Below, in pieces: positions 56,047 to 64,000 of a stretch of 64,000 nt of DNA. Within the stretch, counting starts at the first letter, position 1. Every line of letters starts with the position of its first letter. The position numbers were made by a program, and so were the translations under genes. A model generated the notes under the pieces. The model was given only the letters and a program-made list of their open reading frames with translations. It was not told the origin of the DNA and did not search any database. Source of the stretch: Stenopsyche tienmushanensis (lineage: Eukaryota > Arthropoda > Insecta > Trichoptera > Stenopsychidae); assembly GCA_008973525.1 (NCBI GenBank), contig WACJ01000190.1, forward strand, positions 124,001 through 188,000. The letters run 5' to 3'.

Positions 56047-59000
56047 AAGATATATTCTTATTCTGAATTGCTCCTTCAAGGCGTTCTTAGCCTCAGACGT
56101 GTCATTCTTCGATCCGTCACATCCATATTGAAGATCGCTGTATACTTTTTAATAGGGATACGGGTATAAAATGGATATTATCATATTGAATTAAAATAAA
56201 AGACTCTTTATATTGTTTTAAATTTTATTACATTGAATTTGACAAGATGACTAATAAATAACACTGGGAATGGCTTCGGTCCAAAAAATCAAATCTGTTG
56301 AAAATTTATCCTTTTGCAATCGACTCTGTTTTTGATGCGCGTATGAATGGGCGAGTCGGTTTCAACAAATTTATTTGCAAAATATCGATTTGCACATCGT
56401 CGAAATATCGCCTCGACGTCGTTAATTAATACCGAGAGTTTTTGATCCTTTGAACCTGACCATTATCTAATAACTATCATATATAATCGCTAATATGACG
56501 TATATCATCAACAGTGAACAATCCTATTTAGCGTGCATTGATTTCTATTGAATTTGCGCTTTCTAAGCCACAGATTCTATCTAAATGTCGGTACAATCCC
56601 TGAACTACGTATTATGCATTTCTGCGAATGTTTAGGCTGTCAAACACGTATATATATTTAAACATATAGATAGTATTTCTAAAACACACATTTGTCTATT
56701 ACTAAAAGTACACATCGATATATACTGCGATTGTGTATTATTAAAATATGTTTGATTTCATTAAAACGTCGCGGCTCATTTGGTGCGTATATTATTACTA
56801 AAAGTGAGAGTGATACACGTTTAATTCAAATTCATTAAACCTACTTGCGATAAACAACATTAATATTCTTTGGCTATTTTGCATAATGTTTATCTAAGGG
56901 ATTGTACAAATACACTTATATACTTGAAAACATTAATATATTATCTATGATACACTGTCCATGAATTGAATACTTGAAATAAAAACTCTAAAACAATGTT
57001 TAATGCATCATCTTAACCCTAGATAAATTAATAAATTCGAAATATAAATAAGAGGAAAACATTCACATTAGCATAAGATTAAAAAAAAATGAATAGAATA
57101 ATCTATCAGCATCACAATTTCACGAACCAACGTGCCTAAAAACTATACATATATTAAACACTATAAACATTTATAAATCTTTAGAAACGATCGGTATTAT
57201 TAAAAAAAAACATGGACACAACGCAAATAAATACACGTTTTTAAATTCCGTCATTCGACGGATTTAAAAGCAAAGTAAATTAGATCGGCACATCGATTTC
57301 GATTACAAGAATAAGCGAATCCCATGTGGGATTTAAAAACATGTCCGCAATGGCAGACGTGTTCGCGAAATTCTTAACGTATCCGATTCCTTATATATAT
57401 ATATATTAATATAACACAGCGGTAATTCTATTTTATCAGAATATAGTATTGAGAGCGGTAGCAAGCGTAATTTCATATTTGTCTCTTTAATAATAAACGT
57501 GAATGTGGTTCACCTATGGATATAATGTATTTAGACCTATCTTAACACGTTAAAAGTGCGAACATCGACACATTTATGAACGGAAAAAATGTTTCAACAA
57601 TCCCATTGAAAATCGTGAAATAGCATCGCAAAATCCCTGTTTCATATAAGCTCTAAGTTACGTATTTATTCAATAACAATTAAATTTAATCTATAAAATA
57701 TTATACGCTACTGACGCACACAATATGAATCTGAATGAAATGCTCCCAGCTCCGCTTTAACACTTTCAAGATGTATAAACAAAAATCGTCCCGTTATATA
57801 TCGAATTTTGATGTGAATTGCTGTTTAAAAAATTAAAAACCGTAGATCATGGAAAAACAACAAAGCAACCTTAATAGGAGTAAATTTTAATAAAAAATAT
57901 ATGGCCGAGTTTCTTTTCACATAGCCTTACTCTCTTTGTTGCGACAATTCAAATTAATATACTTATACGATGAATCAACTAATAAAAATTTAAGTCTTTT
58001 TAAGTACATAAAGCCAAATAAAAAGAAAAGTTTTTGTCTTTTATTATAAGTACAAGTTAAAGGAATGGAAATTTACTGTTTATATATTTTAATACGCAGT
58101 GTAATAAATAAAAGCTCAATCGTTTAAACATATTAAAAATATATACGTTTGAAATTTAATAACTCGCTCAGTCTCCAACATCTTCCTAATATATACAAAT
58201 TTAGATTCAAAGTTCGAAGAAAAATAGTTTTAGCACATTTCCGCTCCATTTCTCCATGTAAAATATTTCAAAACATATATTTTAATATTCTTATTTCGAC
58301 TACGATGATCCCTCTCGAAAAAACAGCAAGTAAATGGAATCAAGTAAAGCAGATTCGTTATTAGAAATTATTATAAATATATCGTAATAAATAATACTAA
58401 AATATTAACAGCGCCCTCGATCGATGAAAGCTTATTTAAATTACAAATAAATAAAATTCCAAACTAATAAATGTACAATTCATTTTGGCTCAAACGATAG
58501 GAAAAAAATACCGATACAATATCAATCCTTATCTACAAAACTCTTTCATGTTGTCGAAGAAACGGCCGATATCAAACCGACAGGTAATAAATAATAAATA
58601 TACATAAAAAATAAATAGAATAGGACAATTTCACATTCGATTGGTGACTCTTATAATCTAAATACATTCATATCGGATATCGCCCGATAAAACATTTATT
58701 TCGCACACGATACGTATTGATTAATATATAGAATTACACTTAAGAAATTTTAAAATAATTTTTACATCGACTCTTCCAACAATTTTATATCGCGATACAT
58801 TAAATAAATGCAGAATTTCAATCAGATAAAATCTTGAATTGAATTGATTTGTTCACAGCGTTACAGACGTCGATCGGATCGATCCAAATGTATTTAGCGC
58901 TACAATCTTACAACTTTAGCAACACACGGTAGAAATTTACATAAATATACACACCCTATCTTTTTATCATCCTCGCATCAAAATATCACAATTTCTTACG

Positions 59001-59927
59001 CTATTAATTCATTACCAACACTCCCCCGAGAAAATAAAGCGACGTTAGTAAAAATAAAATAAAACAATCTGTCGCCAGAATACTCCGTTAACTTAAGCAA
59101 AATCGTTCGATGTAAAATACATAAGAAGTCTCGATGTTTGTTGAATGTTATGTTTTCCAATTAAATCTTTAAGCAAATCTGCTCGTCCACCAGCAGAATA
59201 GGGTTTCGATTCAAATTGGAAATAATTCGATCGATCGATTTTATACAAACGCGGACTGATCAATCGGGTGGCAACTTCGCGGTTGAATTCAACGGAAGAG
59301 TGCATACACGTATAATCAGAGTTATACATATACATAAATACTTAAAATGAGATTCATTAATATGCAATAGAAAATGGTGTGTAACACACAAAAAGGTATA
59401 TCAAATACACGCCTATCCGATTATGCAAATTTATCTATACACGAGATAATCGTCTCAGTCAAATACGTTACGAATCCTTAACAATAAAAAACAATATCAA
59501 CATAAGGACGCCTATTTAAATTAAGCACGACTATTAAAAATAATACGCGGTTAAATATAGCGGGGGTTGAATTTATCAGAGCTCAAAAGGAAATTGATTT
59601 TCCTAAATTTATAACGCAATTAAAAAAAAATGTTTTTCAACTAACTCAATTGACTGTCATCGTTTGCGACACAACACACTCCAATATTCATTCGCTCATT
59701 CCCGATCCGTACTCGTTTCAAACACTACCCGATCACGTGCATTCAATATTGGAGAAAATTTGATATGGAGGGATTTATAAACAATTCCCATTGCAATACA
59801 CATATATAAATATATATATATATAGACATTTAAAAAATTAAACAGTACTGCTGTAGAAGTTTTGTTGGTCTGATGAACAAAGCGGTGGACGGGGTTGAAA
59901 CTCTGTTCATGTCTACGCAGAGATGCT
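56047..59927 (-). other. transposon-free AT-rich stretch, probable long 3' UTR
   Basis: About 3.9 kb without any repeat that recurs in the window, in contrast to everything to its left. It directly follows, on the minus strand, the candidate terminal exon of the phosphodiesterase gene. Several AATAAA signals occur on the minus strand (for example near 56226-56231 and 57665). Small frames (58149-58364, 59093-59335, 59696-59944) look like chance. The 3' UTR reading is an inference. Confidence 0.4.
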
Positions 59928-59944
59928 TTAATTGTGCGATTCAT
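59928..59944 (-). CDS. PDE7: candidate terminal exon of the PDE7-like gene
   Basis: The minus strand has a branch-point-like CTAAT, a pyrimidine-rich run and TTTTCAG ending at 59945. The exon then supplies two bases to complete the phase-1 codon, followed by GAA TCG CAC AAT TAA. This would end the protein in DESHN. Phase and acceptor quality fit the donor at 61774, but other acceptors are possible. Confidence 0.4.
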
Positions 59945-60849
59945 CTGAAAATAGATTGAGGAGCATTAGTTATTAAATACGTAGGCAATGTTTCAAAGGC
60001 ACATCATTAAGGAATTAATTATTTGAAGCAATCTTAAGAATGAAGCGCTGGTTTTTTTTTTTGTGTCGCAAATCGCGAACGTCACCGATAAGTTGCATCG
60101 ACAATTGTCGGCGAATTTTTTTTATGATTTATTGGCTTTCTATTTGATTTCGTATTCCTTGTGTAAAATATAAGAGTTTACAATCGATGTTTTCAAACCC
60201 CAAAAAAATCTTTCTTCCACCACTTCAGTCTATCGCATGAAACAATATGTTGCGTATTAACCGTTTCATGAGTACTCACGGAAATATCCGTTTTGACCTT
60301 CACTATTTAGAAAGGGCACTCTTGTGCATTGAAGCTCCGAGGCGGACAGAGACAGAGATAACTTAGCGTAGTTCGGGAGACTGAGACGGATAGCTTCTTC
60401 ATATGCATCGCATGATTGTATAGATCGTTAAGCCCAAATTTATCGACTTATAATGATTTCGATTTCAAGTGTGTTATTTGTTTACGCAAAGAAACGACCG
60501 AATATTGTGTTATCGAGAGTGTTTGTTTATCTTCTCTGCATGTTGAATGAGTCTTTGTTCAATTATCATTTTCTTCTAAAGGAGGAGCAAATGAATCCAT
60601 TTTTTGTTAATTGTTTATGTAAAGAAATGACGTGGTCTTGTATTCACTATCAAGTGTTCATTTAGAATTGACTCTGCCTCGAATTGAAGATTGTCTTACG
60701 TTGATTAGGAGCTGACAGAAAGTAATCGGCGTAAAGCGATTATGACATCAACGACTTCATCGATTTTAAATTTGCTCACTAACGAAAAGGTTAATCTGCC
60801 GTGTCCACTCCGCTCATATTTTTGCTTGCTTGGCTTGTTTATTAGCTCA
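59945..60849 (-). other. intron of the PDE7-like gene, right part
   Basis: AT-rich sequence between the candidate last exon and the piggyBac relic. A 70-codon plus-strand frame (60453-60665) has no motif. Confidence 0.35.
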
Positions 60850-61720
60850 TCTTGATTAGATTCTTCTCATTGATTGGGAATTTGACGTATGCTTTGTACT
60901 GAGCATTGTGACTTTATTATTTTGTCTCGCCAAGCTATTACTAAAGTATCTTGTTTTATGTATGCTATCTTTCGTCCCACAGCTGATCTTGGTTTTTTTT
61001 ATATGATTAGGCAAACCCTTTCTGTAGATCATTATCGTGTCAGTGAGAAAACATTTCCTTTTCAAGAGTCCTTCAGCAAGGGTTGGATTGATGTAAAACC
61101 TATCCGTAAATATATGATAGCCTTTTATGTCTTGGTTCACCTGTTGTAGATTATTAAAAATAACATAAAAAGTATACGTACTATCAAAATAATATTGGAC
61201 ACAAATAATTTTGAAGATGTTGACAATCTTGCTCCTCGAAAGGTGTGGTAATCCAGAAGATCAATCCTAGGGAAATCTCGAAATTGAGACCAGAAACCTT
61301 TTTTGTCTTTATGGAAATCTTTCACTGTTTGTATTATGGTATTTCGAATTGTACAAAATATACTAATTTGGCTTTAACGCATGATTTGAAAACATTTTCT
61401 GCAGCACAGGTAAAAGAAAAATATAGGTTTTTTTCAAAAATATGATGCAAAAAAGATCTCTTACGACGCAGGTAAAAATGCAGGAGCAAAAGGATGTAAA
61501 TTTCTTTACAGAACATGAACGAAAACGTGATATTCTGTATAAATCCTATAAAAAAAATATCCAGGTCTGGCCAAACCTATTTTATTGGCTCTTTTTATAA
61601 ACTTTGTGTTCCAAGCTGTTTTTTTAAATTTAGAATTCTGTAAAAGCCTTAAAAATACATTGTCAGCGTCACAGGGGGACATGATGAGTCTGGCCAGATC
61701 GTCTTACGGAGAGAAGGGTT
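60850..61720 (-). pseudogene. piggyBac transposase relic inside PDE7-like intron
   Basis: The minus strand has a terminus at 61720 (TTAACCCTTCTCTCCGTAAG, then ACGATCTGGCCAGACTC), a TTAA-plus-CCCTT end as in piggyBac. Further in, the frame 61140-60856 reads YHIFTDRFYINPTLAEGLLK, then TIMIYRKGLPNHIKK. It matches the piggyBac motif (D)xFYTSPxLAEELLxR...GTIxxNRKGLP. The upstream part (61325-61140) keeps only vague similarity. It is 5'-deleted and broken, lies in the same orientation as the host gene, and no exon is disrupted. Confidence 0.75.
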
Positions 61721-61774
61721 AAAATTATTTAAATCTGCATAAAATTAATTAATATTTAATCATTAAAATCTTAC

Positions 61775-62125
61775 CAGTCTTTACAAGAGCTTCCAGCGGA
61801 AGCGAACTACTCCTCTTTGCCTCAAAGTTTGTATCATCTTTAAAATCAAAATCAGTCCATGACATTTGAAGAGGAAGAGTTTTGTTAGCCTTTTCATCGT
61901 CTGAAAGCTTTCCAGCGGCTGAAAATATTTCTGGGCCGCCCGAACTACGTCGTTGCATTTTAGACGACTTTTTCTGTCCTTTAAGATTAACGTTGTTTCG
62001 ATTTGGGGACGCGGGTTTGATTCCAGTAAAGAAGTCTCCAAGTAGATTATTTGCGCAGATACTTTTTTTATTCAAAAATTTGTCAATAAATCTTCCGCCG
62101 TTGGTTTTTAGTTCTTCATAAAATC
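61775..62125 (-). CDS. PDE7: PDE7-like exon f (Ser-rich tail)
   Basis: Acceptor with a T8 tract (TTTTTTTTCAG) at 62126, donor ACTG|GTAAGA at 61774; 351 bases, phase 1 to phase 1. It encodes [20 protein letters not shown], then [20 protein letters not shown] and [16 protein letters not shown]. No known domain. Strong splice sites on both sides and a preserved phase support a real exon. Confidence 0.8.
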
Positions 62126-63968
62126 CTGAAAAAAAATAGAAATGATTTTTAAGCAAAAATCGAGAAACAATTGTATGCGAATATCAAAAAATAATTAGAG
62201 TACCATTAATATATGGTGCGGAAGATCGACGAGATTCCGGTTTTTTAAGTAGATTTTTTACATCCTCATGTACGACAGGATCAGATTTTCGACGAAGGGA
62301 ATTAAGATTTGGTTCAAATTCGGATTCTCTATCCAGTATCGGTATAGACTTCTTTTCCAGGAATTCACCGTGTAAATTTTCCGACCAGCTTGTTAAAGTC
62401 ATGTTCGAGTACTCGTCTTCATTAGTCTTCAAGTTGGTAGAATAATTTGTATTTTCAGTGTCGTACAAAAACATTATTTTCGACATCAGCGAGTTGTTTC
62501 GTGAGCCGTCAGACGATGAAGACATTTCCGTCAAATCCATATCCCCAGGTTTAAATAAAGAGCGGCCAGGAAGTAAAGGCTGATTTGGCGGTATCGGTTT
62601 GGTGTGTTTTATATAAGGTTTTTCAAGTTTGCATTTATGAAGTATAAGATTAATGTGTTCAATTTCCTTTTTATTTGTCAATGTTGCAATTGAATGTCGC
62701 GGCAAAAGATCTGCAAAAAAATTATCATCGACGTTATGATTTTCTTCATTAAGGCCAATACTCAAAGATGAGTGGAAGAAAAAATGACTATTTCTGAAGT
62801 CGATTTTTTCATCCACTCTTCCCATTTTTAAATCTTTTGTATACGAAAGTAAAACTACCTCCAGATTGATTTTGGTTCTTTTTTACTTTTGAACCAATTG
62901 CAATAGAGAGCCGTCGTGTATTATTAACATTATTTTGGTTGCGCAAGAACATATCAACATCCGGAATAAGGAAATCCTCACTTGTACTGGAATTTATATC
63001 TTCGTCATCTTCAAAGGTGTCCGAATCTGATAGTTCTTTTTCATCTGGGTCATTTTCTTTCTCCAAAAGGAGCAACGAGCCCCATTTGGCTAGGTTAGCG
63101 TCAAGATTTACTAGCATTTCTGCAGACAAATCATTGGACAAAAATTTGTGCCACTCGGTTACTAACGGAGTGACAACAAAACGAAGAAACCCTAAAAGAA
63201 AAATATGTTTTAAATTTGTTATTAACATGCAAATATTGATTATATACAAACAAACAAAAAACTAAAGAAAATCAAACCATCTTGAATTTTAGGTATCGAT
63301 GTTGTTCGTCGGTCACACATTGATGTCACGGGTAATTTCAATTTTCTCTCATAGTCTCCTTGCCTAAAAAATTCTTGACAAACTTTCATACTCCATCTAC
63401 GACTTAATTCCCATGGTCTGCAAGGATTTGAAATATCAGCACACTTCAGTGCAATCTGCAATGCAAAGTGTCGATCTGAGGCTCTTTTAACTTTCATTTT
63501 TCGACCGTCCAACCCAGCCTAAAACAAAAAAAAATATACACATGAGTCTCAGCCGTTTAAAAATATAAACACATATAGTGCTTTTAAACTTACTAAAAAT
63601 TCCAATTGTCTTGTAATGTCCGTGGCGAGGATCAGCGAACTTATCTGCTGTCTGAGCTGCGGCCACAGCTTCCCCATTTGAGCGGCAATACCACTCTCAA
63701 TGACGCACCCTATACTGCACCGCCAATGATGATTCTCGAGTACAGACGTGTTCTAAGGGAATCATCAGATATTTTGTTTTCAGATGTAACGACATTTGAA
63801 ATGATTTAATAATAAAGATGATTGTGTTAAGCTTACTTTGTACAGGTTTGCTAAATAATTCGCAGTCGAGTGTAAGAAGGGTTGGTTCACGCCTGGATGA
63901 TCTATATCGTGAGAGACTGCGCTGATTATGCAAGCCATGATTTCGATTGGCTTGATATGATCTTTGAT
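61775..63968 (-). CDS. PDE7: PDE7-like cAMP phosphodiesterase, 3' part of gene
   Basis: Class I cyclic-nucleotide phosphodiesterases hydrolyse cAMP and/or cGMP to the 5' monophosphate; PDE7 members are cAMP-specific. The first three exons seen here, plus the start of the next, give the C-terminal half of the catalytic domain: the signature [55 protein letters not shown] with its metal-ligand Asp, [13 protein letters not shown], and [16 protein letters not shown] with the invariant nucleotide-binding Gln and clamp Phe. The wording (CNPCR-type, PLxTEW) is closest to PDE7. Human PDE7 ends soon after, but here a tail of about 400 residues, acidic then Ser/Arg-rich, continues. Exons with the first metal-binding His lie beyond 64000. 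One reading-frame break lies in the tail near 62834-62858. Confidence 0.9.
62204..62833 (-). CDS. PDE7: PDE7-like exon e (low-complexity tail)
   Basis: Open frame with [60 protein letters not shown] and [14 protein letters not shown]. It ends at a good donor AATG|GTACTC in phase 1, matching the next exon. RRKSDP and ESRRSSAP resemble basophilic-kinase sites, so phosphorylation is possible. The 5' limit is uncertain. Confidence 0.65.
62859..63191 (-). CDS. PDE7: PDE7-like exon d (end of catalytic domain, acidic tail)
   Basis: Acceptor TTTTAG at 63192. It starts [20 protein letters not shown], the last catalytic helix, then becomes acidic: [20 protein letters not shown]. The 62859 end assumes the donor GGAG|GTAG, which would leave a 25-base gap to the next open frame, too short for a normal intron. 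The true end may differ. Confidence 0.7.
63278..63518 (-). CDS. PDE7: PDE7-like exon c (KCADISNP motif)
   Basis: Acceptor TTTTAG, donor GATG|GTTTGA; 241 bases, phase 0 to phase 1. It encodes [20 protein letters not shown], then [20 protein letters not shown], and onward to [14 protein letters not shown], with the metal-binding Asp in KCAD and the invariant Gln in KIQ. The loop before DRHF is a few residues shorter than in PDE7A. Confidence 0.9.
63594..63752 (-). CDS. PDE7: PDE7-like exon b
   Basis: Acceptor CCCTTAG, donor TTA|GTAAGT; 159 bases, phase 0. It encodes [20 protein letters not shown], then a variable loop, then [26 protein letters not shown] and ILATDITRQ are strongly conserved in PDE families. 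Confidence 0.9.
63837..63968 (-). CDS. PDE7: PDE7-like exon a (HD metal-binding motif)
   Basis: Acceptor TTTACAG at 63969, donor AAA|GTAAGC at 63836; 132 bases, phase 0 at both ends. It encodes a peptide including IIDVSHDIDH-like [16 protein letters not shown], then [12 protein letters not shown]. It contains the PDE signature H-D-x-x-H-x-G-x-N. Confidence 0.9.
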
Positions 63969-64000
63969 CTGTAAAATTGTGCAAACATTAAAATAATTTA

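Noticed and set aside
59093..59335. Further phosphodiesterase exon on the minus strand
   Set aside because: There is no good acceptor in the required phase and no resemblance to the Ser-rich tail. The terminal exon at 59928-59944 fits better.
1..64000. Bacterial defence system, CRISPR array or operon
   Set aside because: Splice sites, SINE, hAT, piggyBac, mariner and Tigger relics and the lack of dense coding show eukaryotic DNA. Regularly spaced short repeats are absent.

Overview
The window looks like arthropod, most likely insect, nuclear DNA. It is AT-rich, almost all open reading frames are short and unconvincing, the one clear gene is split by introns of roughly 75-90 bases with GT/AG ends, and most recognisable sequence is decayed eukaryotic transposable elements (hAT, piggyBac, mariner, Tc1/Tigger, a non-LTR retrotransposon, a tRNA-derived SINE and Helitron-like repeats). 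I cannot place it below arthropod from sequence alone. I saw no operon, no CRISPR array and no bacterial gene.

Host genes. (1) The right end (59.9-64.0 kb, minus strand) holds the 3' half of a cyclic-nucleotide phosphodiesterase of the PDE7 type. Three exons carry the metal-binding HD motif, the KCADISNP motif and the invariant Gln. They are followed by exons for a long Ser-rich, acidic tail. The 5' exons lie beyond base 64000. (2) At 29.3 kb, minus strand, a single GC-rich first exon encodes a signal peptide and ends in a strong splice donor. A TATA-like box lies upstream. I could not find its downstream exons.

Transposon landscape. The dominant repeat is a hAT family (called hAT-1 here) with terminal inverted repeats beginning TAGGGAATCCAATCCCGGGA. 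There are about a dozen copies, one with a perfect 8-bp target duplication, and one retains the hAT dimerisation domain. A second hAT type, ZBED5-like, survives as fragments near 0.9-1.4, 18.5-18.7 and 55.1-55.75 kb. A Tigger/pogo element of about 2.2 kb with long inverted repeats lies at 35.1-37.3 kb. A piggyBac transposase relic lies at 38.5-39.75 kb, and another sits in a phosphodiesterase intron at 60.85-61.72 kb. An R1-like non-LTR retrotransposon deletion derivative is at 42.05-43.85 kb, with at least eight 3'-end fragments elsewhere. At least seven mariner relics, a deleted Tc1-like element, a tRNA-derived SINE with target duplications, a Helitron-like family and an unclassified family ('family B', ten copies) fill most of the rest.

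Layout: 0-29 kb is intergenic or intronic sequence with scattered relics; 29.3 kb is the signal-peptide exon; 29.8-33.6 kb is nested hAT-1 and mariner; 35-44 kb is the densest transposon block; 44-55.8 kb is a mosaic of mariner, non-LTR and hAT-1 fragments; 56-59.9 kb is free of recognised transposons and fits a long 3' UTR; 59.9-64 kb is the phosphodiesterase gene. Nothing here forms a multi-gene pathway. The shared theme is repeated invasion, internal deletion and nesting of mobile elements around two partial host genes.
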